This document shows positions 1 to 10,754 of a DNA stretch of 64,000 bases, in pieces. The DNA is from Mikania micrantha (taxonomy: Eukaryota > Streptophyta > Magnoliopsida > Asterales > Asteraceae): positions 72,710,986 to 72,774,985 of the forward strand of contig CM018693.1 in NCBI GenBank assembly GCA_009363875.1, written 5' to 3'. The translations under genes were made by a program, and so were the position numbers. Positions within the stretch are counted from its first letter, which is position 1; every line of letters starts with the position of its first letter. The notes beneath the pieces were generated by a model. The model worked only from the letters and a program-made list of their open reading frames with translations. It was not told the DNA's origin and ran no database searches.

Positions 1-2289
1 AATTAGATAATCAAATCAGAAAATACATTTGTCGTCGTGTTTTTACGAGTGTCGATCCGAACGAAAACGCACGAAAACCGTACAATTCGATTAAACAGAT
101 AAATTAAACGATTTTTTTTAGAATTTTAAAAGTAAATAAAAAATATTTAGTTAATTTGTTAAGAATTACAACCTAAAATAATTTGGAAAACTCTATTATA
201 AAATCGTATCATTTCGTTACGAGAACAACCGAAAACCGACGTTACTACGCGAAACCGAACGAACCCGAACACGTCAGAACGATAAAAAGAGTTAAATGAC
301 ATTAATTGCAATTCACTCCTACTCACCAACCAGCTCTCTCTCTCTACATTCGTTTTCTCTCTAACCTTTTTTTCACTCTAGAAAACCCACCATTTCTCAC
401 TCAAATCCTAACCAATTTGGGCGAATTTGGTGTCCAACAACCGTAGAAACATGTAGATTGTGAAGAAACGAAGAAAACAAGCTCAAATGAACTATTCTAG
501 TGGTTGTCACTGCTTCGTGGAGTTTATCACTTTGCAGCCGAGAATTTGAACTTAGACCCATCTTGGACGAAATTGATGTAAGAAGTTAAGGAACATTGGA
601 TATTTAAGTTTAGCATGGTTGAAAATCGATTTGGAGATGGGTATTTTAGTATCGACATATGAACATCAAGCTCAAGAATAGTATCAACAAGCTAGAACAA
701 AAACACCTTCATCAGCCGATACTAACAAGTTCGACTAGACTAAAATCGATGGGCTTGCTTCAAACTTTTTAGTGTTGACACTCTCCAAGATCAGATGCCA
801 AGGGTACCATAGATACTACTAGTATCGATGGCCCTAAGGGCTGTCGAACCTGTGCTTGTCGAACTTGTAGATTCAATGGGGTTATGGTGTTGTTTCATCG
901 ATATTGATCAGACTTAGGTCATTGACACTAGCCATCTGCTGTCGATACTATTACCTTAGTATAATCCGAGTATTTTAAACTTGGAACCAGCCTAAACCAT
1001 CAAGAAATGAATTCATAGGATTAGTATGAACATGGGTTAGTCGAGTGTGAAGCTATTAGGGTTTCCTATGTGTTAAACCGGTTTTGTACCCATCAAAACT
1101 ATAGGTTTTCAACATCAAAGCTTTAAAAACTATTCTAAACATCTAAACACATGTTTTATAAAATAAATAGGATTATTACCTATGGTTTTTTTAGATAAAT
1201 CATGGACTAAGAGGGTAACAATAGTTAAGGTTCAAGGATTGGGTTACAAAGTGTTAACTAAAAACCCTAAGTACACGAACCTAAGACTAATGATTTCTAA
1301 GCAAATAAACTAAGTGTATTTCATATAAGTCACAACAACCCAATAGTTTTTAAGTGATTATTAGTTTCAAAAGAGAACTAAAGAACAAGTTGGGATCTAT
1401 GGGAGTTCACCAAAACAACTAGGTGTAGATGAGTTGATTATATGTGTTAACTCTAAACACTTAATGATTTCATGCATCGAATAATCAACTTAGATTGTTC
1501 AATTTGGATAAACTAAAGTGATGATATATACAAGAATGAACAAGAATAACAAAGTAAAAAAGAACTACTAAGGTATTTAGGGGTTAATCTAAGAAGGTTA
1601 ACTTAACTCCTACAAATTAACTTATAATTTCATAACAATAACTTAAGTTTTACTAAAATGTAATGATTTGTAAATTATCATAACTTAATCTACTAAAATG
1701 TTTTCATTATGACTTAGATGATTTTCTAAACTTAATATCATGTAACTAAATAGGATTTTATAAATGATGATCTATTAAATGGTCTTGTCTTTTACTAGTA
1801 TAAACCTTATGTAAATAAGGTCTAATAGTGATTAACTAAGGGATAAGGGTTCATAGGGAATACATAATTTAGAATAATTAGAGGAATCTTAGTAACACAT
1901 TAGAAAGTATGTAGGACACTTAGTTGCACACCGAGACCAAGTCTCTATGCACGTCGACTATAAATACTTATAGTGTTCGGATCATAATAAATCAACTCAG
2001 GTGCTAAAGATACATAGTCTACAATCAACGAGCGCACATATCTTTCTTGGTTGAATCATAAGATCTACAACACAGGTGAGTTCATAGCCCCTTTTCTAAA
2101 CTTTTTGTTTTATAAATGCAGGGCTGAGAAGCATGCGTAAATTATTTTCTTTGGATTATATTTTACTTAAATGCTTTTAAATTATATATGTTTTTAATGT
2201 ATACTGTTACCCTAGATTATGTCTAGGTAAATTTTATGCACGTTTTACAAAAAGTCATCTACTTATATAATAAGTGGTGATAAATTCAT

Positions 2290-2610
2290 ATTCAAATAAA
2301 GATTTCGAACAAAAATATTTCAACAAAACAAGTGCGTGAGTTCAACAAAACAAACGAAACAATTTCTACGAAACTATCACTCGATGTTCAACGAACCTAG
2401 TGTTCAACGATCAACGAATCAAGTGTACAATTTGATCAACGAATCTAGTATTCAATGTTCAACAAAACAAGTACATTTGCAATGAAACTAGGCGAAACAA
2501 TAACTCATTTTCAGGGGAAATATGGGAAATATCAAAGATATCATGTGCTAATGAAACTATACGAAACAAGGGATGAAACTAGACGAAACAAGTACGAAAC
2601 AAAAATCCTA
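2290..2610 (+). repeat. Degenerate short repeats in E1 LTR
   Basis: The words ACGAA(A/T)CAAGTG and ATCAACGAATCTAGT recur about ten times with variation; a second patch lies at 3130-3210. Two copies form small hairpins with the same loop CTAGT: arms GAAC/GTTC at 2393-2405 and GAAT/ATTC at 2441-2453, which differ by one compensated base pair. Confidence 0.6.
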
Positions 2611-3745
2611 CATTTCAAGAAGTCCTAGCTAGACCGTTTGATTTGTAGGTCACATGTTTGTGTAAGATATATTTTTGAAGGATTTTTATATCAATAAAAT
2701 GATTCTCGGCCGAATTAATGTTTCTTGGTTACTTTGATGGTTCTCGGTGGTGTGTGATTCTCGGATGCTTGGTGGTTCTCGGAAGTTCCATTTATTTCAT
2801 ATAAATAGTTGTTCTCTTTCATAGCACAGTAGACATTAATTAAGTTTATTTTTCAGAGACGTTTTGGTTCTCTCTTTTTCTTTCTCTTGTTCTTGTATCA
2901 GACGAGTTATTTCACGATCAATATACACTCGTATACAAGTTGATGAATGTTCATCTGTTTCTTGATTGATTAACGTCTAAGAACCTTTGACTAATAAACT
3001 AGTCTAATCGAGTTGACCAAGACCAAATCATTAGGACATAGCTTTTAATTTAAATGTTTATTTATTCATTTATCTAAGCATTATAATAAACAACTTCCAC
3101 ATTTTCCACATTGCTATGGTGTAATATTTTGACGAAACTCACGAATCAAGTGTTTTGACGAATCTATCGGAACAAGTGTTGTGACGAAACTAACAAAACA
3201 AGTGTGATGAATGCTTGAGGATGAAACGCTTAATTATCATTGACAACAATATGTTATGTGGTTCGGTATGTGGTGGGCTGGCGGCTGGGCTGGTGGTATA
3301 CTTGGCTGGATAGCATAGGTGGTTGTTGCTGAGGTTAAGGTTGTCATCTAGTCAGGTTTGTTTAATTTCATTTTCATTAACAAAACAATATGAACTCACC
3401 AACCATGTGTTGACTTTGTTTTCTTGCATGACTTCTCAGGTGACTAACAGGTTAAGTAGAAAGTTCGTGCTTTTGACTAGGATGCCCAGATAGAGGACAT
3501 AGTATTTTGGATGTGCATATTTTTGAACATCATTATACGATTTATTTTGTATATCTTGTGCAGATACAAGATAGATGAATTGTGATGTTGTCAGTAGATT
3601 TACATTGTTAAATTATGAACGATACTGACGTAATTAAACTTTGTAATTCTATTTCATTTATTGTTGTCTCATTTTTTTTCATGTGCAATGTAAACAATCT
3701 AATCAATTGATTATCCCCCGATATCGCGCCCCGAGACCTTTCCGA

Positions 3746-3774
3746 CCGACGGGAAAGCCGATCCAGCCAGTCGG
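3746..3774 (+). promoter_or_regulatory. GC-rich hairpin at LTR 3' end
   Basis: CCGACGGG at 3746-3753 pairs with CCAGTCGG at 3767-3774 with one mismatch. It lies 14 bp before the LTR end, beside the primer-binding site. Equivalent hairpins end L2 and the E3 LTRs. Confidence 0.55.
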
Positions 3775-3791
3775 TTCGGGGTGTGATAGAT

Positions 3792-3804
3792 TCGTATCAG
3801 AGCC
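3792..3804 (+). promoter_or_regulatory. Primer-binding site, initiator tRNA-Met (E1)
   Basis: The sequence TCGTATCAGAGCC, four bases after the LTR end, matches the usual plant initiator tRNA-Met site TGGTATCAGAGCC with one change. This is where minus-strand DNA synthesis would be primed. Confidence 0.8.
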
Positions 3805-3965
3805 ATGGTTATAGAGAAACATAGGTCATTATATCTAAACGGTTTGACTTAGACTATAACCTAGGGACCCTTCATATAGAGAACATAGGACTTAGGAATT
3901 TACTTGCATTGTGTCTCCTGCGTTTGATCATTGCACTAACCGATGTTCTTTCTGTTGTGATCAGA

Positions 3966-5190
3966 ATACCTCCAAGAAGACCACCTCCTCTATTGCCTCC
4001 ACCACCACCGCCACCTCCTCCTCCCCCACACACTCCACCTCACCAGAACCAGAATCCGGTGCCGGATCCTGCCACTGTTGCATTAGCAACTTTATTGACC
4101 AGTCAACTGACTAAACAGCTGAAAGAGCTGATTCCGGACATGATCAACCGAATTCAAAGCAACGTCAACAACAACGGAAACTCGTCAGGGGAAGTTAGTG
4201 GAAACACCGGCACTGCACCAGATTACTCCAACAAATCGTTTAAGGGATGTAAATCTCCAAGCTTTAGCAGTACTGAAAGAGCCGTTAGATTAATCCAATG
4301 GATAGAAAAGATGGAGACTAACCTAGACATCAGAAGTTGTTCATAGCACCAAAAAGTTCGCTACACAGTAGGATCATTCAACAAGCGAGCTTTGACGTGG
4401 TGGAACTCACAGATCATTGCCATGGGCAGATTTCAAAACTCAATTGAGGAATGAGTTATATCCAAAGAACGAGCTGCAGAGGATGGAAACATAACTATCC
4501 AATCTTGTGATGAAAGGAGCTGATCACATGGGCTACGCTACTCGCTATCATGAGTTGGTAACGTTGGTGCCATACATGGTGCAAACATTGGAGAAACTGA
4601 TTGACAGATATGTAGGTTGATTACCTGCCTGCATACAGAGCTTAGTCATTTCAGCAAACCCTGTCACATTAGAGATAGCTAGCAGCCTGTCAGGGAAACT
4701 TACTGACGTGATGGTAGCATCTGGGACTCTGAAAAAGGAACCAGACACCGGAAAGAGCAAGGAAGAATCATTAAATTGACCTACTCACCACCCCAAGAAG
4801 AAACAGAAGGTCCTCAAGAACTATACGATGGCCGCCCCACTTAATCAAGTAGTAGTAGCCCCACAAAACCTCCACAAGAAACAATACATCGGGATGTTTC
4901 CTTTGTGTGCCAAGTGCCAGTACCATCATGCTTCTTACATTCCCTGCAAACACTGCACGGGATGTGGAAGAAAGGGCCATTGAGTCCAACAATGCAGAAT
5001 GGCACCTGATCAAGCATTAAACAATGTTGCTTTAGCTCTCCCTCCACCCAATAATATGAATCAAAACAATGGCGGATGCTATAACTATGGCGAAGCCGAC
5101 CACTACTCAAGGAACTGCCCTAAGAAGATGTAGCCGTCAGTTCAGGCACAGCGCGGATGAGCTTTCGCATTGGGAGCTCCAGCTGCTCGT
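3966..5190 (+). pseudogene. gag: E1 gag remnant
   Basis: Capsid/nucleocapsid region of a Ty3/gypsy element. The reading beginning at 3966 continues as PPRRPPP, a proline run and a Gln/Asn-rich stretch, but the expected start codon is ATA. The gag core is recognisable near 4240-4420 (residues such as KRALTWWNSQ around 4381-4410) and is interrupted by stops and frame changes from 4344 on. Two zinc knuckles follow: one near 4945-4995 with an in-frame stop after GH, and one near 5078-5120 (CYNYGEADHYSRNC) whose second Cys is Tyr. Broken; not expected to make protein. Confidence 0.8.
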
Positions 5191-6040
5191 CAAGACCCGA
5201 ATGTGGTCACCGGTATGTTTCTCTTACATGACTTTTATGCTTCTGTTACTGGTGCGGACCAGAATTTTATCTCGTCTGACCTTGCGTGCAAACTTAGTCA
5301 TAGTGAGGAACTTTTAGATTCCCCTTACACCATAGAAGTAGCTGAAGGTAAACAAGTAACAGTACACACTATTCTTAGGAACAACCCATTAGTATTGAAT
5401 GATCAATCTTTTACCATCGATTTGATACAGATGGAATTGAGTAGTTTCGATATCATCATAGGAATGGACTAGTTATCACTTAATCGGGTTGAGATTGTCT
5501 GTTCTGAAAAGCTACTTTGGATACCAATGGCGAACGACCAAGTGTTGGAAGTTTGAGGGGATCAAGCAAAACAGAGTGTCAAAATGATTTCCTACATAAA
5601 GGCTCATAAGTGCTTACGGAAGCATTGTGTAGCTTTCTATGCTCACGTGGTGGAAAAGGAGAAAGACGACCAAGATTCAAGACGTGCCAGTAGTAAAGGA
5701 ATACCCGGAAGTATTTCCTGGCGAACTACTGAGATTACCACCAGTTCAACCGGTAGAGTTTCTCATTGACTTAGTTCCTGGAGGAACTCCTGTTGTTAAA
5801 TCTTCTTATAGGTTAGCACCTTCTGAGATGCAAGAATTGTCAAATCAATTGCAGGCGCTACTGGATAAAGGTTTCATCCGACCGAGCAACTCGCCTTGGG
5901 GAGCTCCAGTTTTGTTCGTGAAAAAGAAGGATGGATCCTTTCGGATGTGCATAGATTAGAAAGAACTGAATAAAATGACGATCAAGAATCGGTATCCATT
6001 TCTGAGGATTGAAATTTTGTTTGATTAGTTACAAGGAGCG
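5191..6040 (+). pseudogene. pol: E1 protease and 5' part of RT, interrupted
   Basis: Aspartic protease followed by the reverse-transcriptase fingers. In the protease (about 5200-5470) the expected Asp-Ser/Thr-Gly triad is lost: the segment reads ASVTGADQNF, so the catalytic Asp is gone. The flap and IIGMD motif remain, followed by a stop at 5470. A frameshift near 5660 leads to the RT entry motifs EYPEVFP, RLAPSEMQEL, KGFIRPSNSPWGAPVLFVKK and FRMCID, then a stop at 5957. The reading is cut after LFD-stop-LQGA at 6040 by the solo LTR and resumes at 23181. Confidence 0.85.
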
Positions 6041-6525
6041 TGTCACACCTCGAGCCGGCGGGCCGGATCGTGTGTCTTGTCAGGCGGAAAGTTCCCAGGG
6101 CGCGATATTGGGAATGATAATCATGATGATCAGATTGTTTACATTGCACATGATACATAATGAGAAAATACTAAATAAAATAGAATTATAAAGTTAAATT
6201 ACATCAGTTTCATTCATAATTTAACAATGTAAATCTACTATCAACATCATAATTCTTCTACCTTGTATCTGCACAAGATATACAAAATAATCTGTATAAT
6301 GATGTTCAAAAATATGCACGTCCAAAATACTAGGTCCTCTAACTGGGCATCCTAGTCAAAAGCATAAACTTCCTAGTCAGACCTGTTCGTCACCTGAGAA
6401 GTCATGCAAAAAGATCATGTCAACACATGGTTGGTGAGTTCATATAGTTTTATTTGAAAATGAATTTGAATAAACCTGTCTGAATGACAACCTTAACCTC
6501 ACCATTAACCACCTAGACCATCTAA

Positions 6526-6850
6526 TTCAGTATGCTTATATATAGGGCATATGTAGGGTCCAGCTTACCGCCAGCCCATCCACCAGCCCGCCACATACCA
6601 AACCACATGATATATTGTTCCTGGTGATAATTAAGAGTTTCATCCCATACCTTTGATTCACAACATTTTAATAACCTAAAAATCTGTTAACATTGATCAC
6701 CCGTAATGACAACCTTAACCTCATCAACAACCACCTATGCTATCCAATCAAGTATGCTTATATATAGGGTATATGTAGGGTCAAGCTTACCGCCAGCCCA
6801 GCCACCAGCCCACCACATACCGAACTGCATAACATATTGTTGTTAATGAT
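6526..6850 (-). repeat. Two copies of CCCTATATATA hairpin module
   Basis: On the minus strand two diverged copies (6526-6602 and about 6760-6840) read GC-rich GGTGGGCTGG-like sequence, then ACATATGCCCTATATATA (second copy ACCC form), then AGCATAC. In the first copy outer arms TTTGGTATG and CATACTGAA pair over 9 bp with two G-U pairs in the sense RNA. The same module occurs in L2 at 43753 and three times in the E3 leader. Confidence 0.6.
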
Positions 6851-7089
6851 AATTAAGCGTTTCATTTCACACCATCAGCACAATAGTTCGTGAGTTCTTA
6901 GTTCTTGTAGTTCCACATAGAAATTCTATTGATTTCTTGTGTTCATCACACATTCATGATCAACCATAAACTTTGTAGAAACATAATATTAAATGCTTAA
7001 ATAAAAGAATAAGTAAACATTTAATACGATCCAAGACATAATGATTGGGCCTTGGTCAACTAAATCCACTGTTCTTAGTTTATTGGTGG

Positions 7090-7550
7090 TGTCCAGTCTG
7101 TATCATCTCACACATGGCCCATATCAAGCTTGACCCAAAGGAGTCTACCTGTATGTGTCAGGACTTTATGATGTGCCCATATCAGTATGACCCTCTAGGT
7201 CTACTTTATATGTCGGGACTTTAGGATATCCTTAGATCGTTGTTCACCTCTCTTCTCTTGTAGTTCGTTTGATTTTTTTATTTGTGCCCATATTAGCATG
7301 ACTATGAAAGTCTACTATATGTGTCAGGGCTTTCAGTTGTTTTACACATGGTCTTGATTGGCATAAGACTGACAACCACCTAGAATTGTTCTTTGTTTAG
7401 ATCATTAGTTCTTTGAAACACAACACTGAGAATAGTTCTTGATTTGGATCTTTAGTTCTTTGAAACTCGTCTCTGAAAATAGTTCTTTGATTTAGATCTT
7501 TAGTTTCTTTGATACACATATCTAAAAATAGTTCTTCGTTTTGAAACAGT
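7090..7550 (-). repeat. Imperfect repeats in solo LTR tail
   Basis: Two repeat types are present. At 7090-7340 three copies of a segment with GCCCATAT, GACCC and GTCTAC carry hairpins: 7132-7145 (GACCC/GAGTC on plus, G-U in sense RNA), 7189-7201 (GACC/GGTC) and 7300-7312 (GACT/AGTC). At 7380-7550 three copies of a ~60-bp unit containing TAGTTCTTTGAAAC occur. Neither encodes protein. Confidence 0.6.
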
Positions 7551-8794
7551 TGTCTTACTCATGGTGAGTAAATAATTCCTTTCGTAAACCTGTAAATAGT
7601 TTACCTAGACAGAAATCTATGATAACAATTATGCATATAAAACATACGTGAAGTAAAAGCATTTATGTAAAATATATTCCAAGAAAATAATTTATGCATG
7701 CTTCTCAGCCCCGCGTTTGTAAAACAAAAATGTTTAGAAAAGTGGCAATGAACTCAGTGTTGCTATGTAATGAATCACAAAGATACGCACACTCGTTACA
7801 TGTAAATTAAGTATCTTTAGTACCTGGGTTGATTTATTATGAATTGAATACGATAAGTGTCGAGAGAAAACGTATATGGAGTTTTGATCTCGATGTGCGA
7901 CTATGTGTCCTAACTTTACAAATATGTTTCTAAGTTTCTCAAATTATTCTACACTAGTTACCCATTATGAACCATTATCCTGTAATTATTCACATTTAAA
8001 CCTTACTTATGTAAGGTATACATTACGCTTATTCAAGATCTTTTAATTAATAAATCATTTATAAAATTCATTTTATGTTCTGAATCATTAAGTTTAGAAA
8101 TGATTTCATTTTAATTAAAACATAAATTATTTTAAGATAATATAAGTTAACATGTTAGACTTAGGTTAATCTCACTCGATTTACTCTAAGTCCTTCTTTA
8201 GCTCTTTGTTATCCATAGTTTGGTGATCGTTCTTGTGTATAACCCATCTTAGAAAGTTCAATTGAATTATCCAATTTAGTTATACATTTACATAGAATTA
8301 CTAAGTATGGGGTGTTAACAGTGTAGTCACCCCGTATATACTTAGCTTGTTTCCTAATTTTCCATAGATTTTCACTTGTCTTAATACATATGTTTGTAAG
8401 TTTGTAAGGGTTTTAATGTTATAAAACTTGTTATTCTTGGACACCAAGTTGGTAGACATACTCATAACCATAGTGGCCATTGTGTATTGTCACCAACACC
8501 ATCTAAAGTTTCCCTTATATTTTTACAAGTACTAGTTTCCCAAAAACCTTAATTCCTGTATGAATCCTTTAGCTTATGAACTCAGTTGGCCAAGCCCAAG
8601 CATTTTCACCCCTTTTGATTATTAGACCCAAGGTTACGTGTGCTAGTAATTTAGAGAACCTTAAGATTGAAAACATTAGCCTAGATAGTGAACAAAACCG
8701 GTTAACAACCTTGGAAACCCTAATGGCTTCCCTTTCGTTCTAACTAGCTAAACCTAGGTACATAGGACATGCCCAAGGCTGCTATGCGAATGCA

Positions 8795-9090
8795 GATTCA
8801 TTCGCTCATGTTGTTCAAACGAATGGATATTCGAACGAAGGTAGAGTCCGAATGAGGTGCATGCGAATGTCTTTCACCAGAAGTGATTGCCATGCGAATG
8901 AGAGCCTCACCCGAAGGTGGTTGTAGTGCGAATGATCCCCCATTCGTTTGACACTATGCAGCCGAAAGAACATGGAGTCCGAATGTAGATATTCTTACGA
9001 ATGGAAGGTTCATTCGGCCATGAAGCTTATTCGGTAGAGAGGGTCTCCTTCGCCCTTGGCCATTTGGCCGAATAGGGATAGATGGTGCTC
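8795..9090. repeat. CATTCG/CGAATG cluster 1 (solo LTR)
   Basis: About 15 occurrences of CATTCG, CGAATG or one-base variants lie in ~300 bp, on both strands, within otherwise AT-rich LTR. They sit downstream of the presumed transcription start in LTR sense. It is the same word cluster found in C1, L2 and E3. Confidence 0.75.
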
Positions 9091-9615
9091 ATGCGCCTGG
9101 TGGAGGTCGAGCATATGCAGAACACTATCATAGAGTTTTCGGCCAAAGTCTTGGAGTTCCACTTGTTCCCAGAACATACTAGACCATTTACTTGTATTTT
9201 CCTAAAGTTTTGTGGTGGTTTAAACTGGTGCAAATGGGTGTTCGAACCAAGAGGTTAAAAACCCTAAAATCGCGACTTGGAGCCCGATTTTACCTTGTTT
9301 TTGGTGGTTCCAAGCTTGGATTCCTTGTACTTTCACGATCTACACGATGTTGTTGTCATTTTGACACCAAAATCACACGATTTGATGAAGGATTGAAGCT
9401 TCTAGGGTTTGTGGTTCTAGAGAGAGAGTTTAGAGAGGGAAAGTGACGGGGGAGAGAGAGAGAGAGAGAAAATGGTAGGTGGATGGTAGAAATGGGCATT
9501 TAATGCCATTTTGAGTTTTTAATCGTTCCGGTTCGTTCGGGTTCGTTCGGTTTCGCATAAAAAAGTCGGTTTTCTGTCGTTTTCGTAACGAAACGTTACG
9601 GTTTTAAAATAGAGT

Positions 9616-10243
9616 TGTTGGTGCACGAAATGTCCCTAATTCAGTTTTGTATGATCTTTTGATGTATAGAGTTTATGTCATTAATGAAATCAGTGTTTCT
9701 ATATTGTTCTTAATGTTTATTTTAGGTTATCTGTGTTTGATTATGTTTAACTTTGATTTAATATGTCTTATAGACCCATTCGGGCGAATGACTCTAAGAA
9801 TGCAGTCATTCGGCCGAATGAACGCTTACAGAATGACTAGGGCGATCGAATGAGTCACCCGCATGACTCATTCGGTGGACCAAGCTCATTCGGCTGGGCC
9901 ATTCGCCGAATGAGTCGTTTCGGCCACTCATTTGGCCGAATGAGTACAGTCGATATATACTAGTTCAAACAGATTCAAAGCTAACTTTCCCGAGCCCTCC
10001 TTCTTCCCAGAGCACGCTAGTGTCAAACCTTAGAAGTTTTGAGTGGTTCTTGTGTGTCCAACTTCGATTCTCATCCCATGGTGTTCGATCTTCCTTCAAA
10101 CGTTCATCCTTCACCTTCGGATCACCACGGGTGCTGTTGGTTTCGATTGGAAAACCCTGGAATAGGATTCTGCACTGTTCCAGAGGCTATCAAGCAGATC
10201 TCCATTGGAACCGGGTTGTTTCGAGCTCCATGTTGGTCCTACA
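9616..10243 (+). repeat. C1 5' LTR (628 bp)
   Basis: Starts TGTTGGTGCACG, ends GGTCCTACA. It contains a CATTCG palindrome cluster at 9776-9945 immediately upstream of a TATA box (GATATATACTAG, 9947-9958), and a CT-rich tract near 9990. The 3' copy lacks ~41 bp of the cluster, apparently by recombination between two CATTCGGC words. Confidence 0.93.
9776..9945. promoter_or_regulatory. CATTCG cluster 2, upstream of C1 TATA box
   Basis: The first block is CATTCGGGCGAATG, 16 bp of spacer, then the perfect palindrome CATTCGGCCGAATG; further half-sites follow up to the TATA box. The position, directly upstream of the core promoter in U3, fits a binding-site cluster for a regulator. That role is an inference. 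The same two-palindrome block with the same 16-bp spacing is in the E3 LTR. Confidence 0.65.
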
Positions 10244-10245
10244 AA

Positions 10246-10262
10246 GTGATATTAGAGCTTTG
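10246..10262 (+). promoter_or_regulatory. Degenerate primer-binding site (C1)
   Basis: GTGATATTAGAGCTTTG, two bases after the LTR, resembles the initiator tRNA-Met site TGGTATCAGAGC with several changes. Confidence 0.6.
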
Positions 10263-10754
10263 ACTCTTGATTCTTCTCGATTTCCATTCCAAATCATTGA
10301 ATCAGATATTGGGTGTTCGAGATTTGCAAAAACCCTAAGTTTCTTGCCCTTCAAGTCACCGTTCCATTGAAAATCCGTGGATTTTTGTGGTTGTTTTATC
10401 AAATATTTCATCCCAATTGGTTGGTAATCATGTCTTGATGCTCTGTACAAAATTTGGTGCTTAGATTTGGTCTAGATCGAAAGTTATCGCGATTTTTGCA
10501 GCTGAAAACCCCAGATGGTCCGAATGAGCCAGCCGACCGAATAGATCTCCCGAATAACCCTCATTCGGCCAATTAGGTTTCATTCGCCGAATAGCTATCA
10601 TTCGCTAGCGTCATTCGTTCGGTCCTTGTGTCATTCTGAGCTTCTCATTCAGCCAATACAGTTCATTCGCCAATATCAAGTACATTCGGTCCCCGACATT
10701 TGGCCATCAGATTTCAGAATTTTCTAAGTAGTGGAAATTTTTGTTCTTGACATT
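10263..10754 (+). promoter_or_regulatory. C1 leader with CATTCG cluster 3
   Basis: Untranslated leader between primer-binding site and gag. At 10515-10705 it holds about ten CATTCG/CGAATG words and variants (e.g. CATTCGCCGAAT). No coding sequence is seen. Confidence 0.65.

Larger units (their letters stand above)
1..3788 (+). repeat. E1 5' LTR (left-truncated by window)
   Basis: The first ~1560 bp match 35999-37568, which identifies this as the 5' copy of a long (~4.1 kb) LTR. It ends at the degenerate terminus GTGTGATA just before a primer-binding site. A CT-rich tract at 340-370 follows an AT-rich segment and resembles a plant core promoter with pyrimidine patch; no clear TATA box is seen. 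Positions 640-970 hold a loose cluster of ATCGAT and GTCGACA-like words. Two ORF-sized open stretches are not coding. The ends are TG...(C/T)A as expected for an LTR. Confidence 0.88.
6041..9615 (-). repeat. Solo LTR of E1 family, 3' portion (antisense)
   Basis: This is the reverse complement of E1-type LTR sequence. On the minus strand it ends TGTGACA at 6041; its head is at 22641-23180, displaced by C1. Together the parts total 4115 bp, close to the ~4.14 kb E1 LTR, with no internal region, so it is a solo LTR left by LTR-LTR recombination. The flanking TSD is GAGCG (6036-6040) and GAGCA (23181-23185), with one later substitution. A GA-rich tract (9421-9470), CT-rich in LTR sense, corresponds to the pyrimidine patch of related LTRs. 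The 9611-9615 bases AGAGT are the C1 TSD. Confidence 0.9.

Noticed and set aside
3909..4114. Overlapping 67- and 145-codon ORFs near the E1 gag start
   Set aside because: Only the downstream part of one frame is gag; the upstream residues are read-through from leader, and the other frame is a low-complexity shadow.
10020..10370. 74-116-codon ORFs in the C1 LTR/leader
   Set aside because: They span the LTR end and primer-binding site; the similar ORF in the 3' LTR has a different end.
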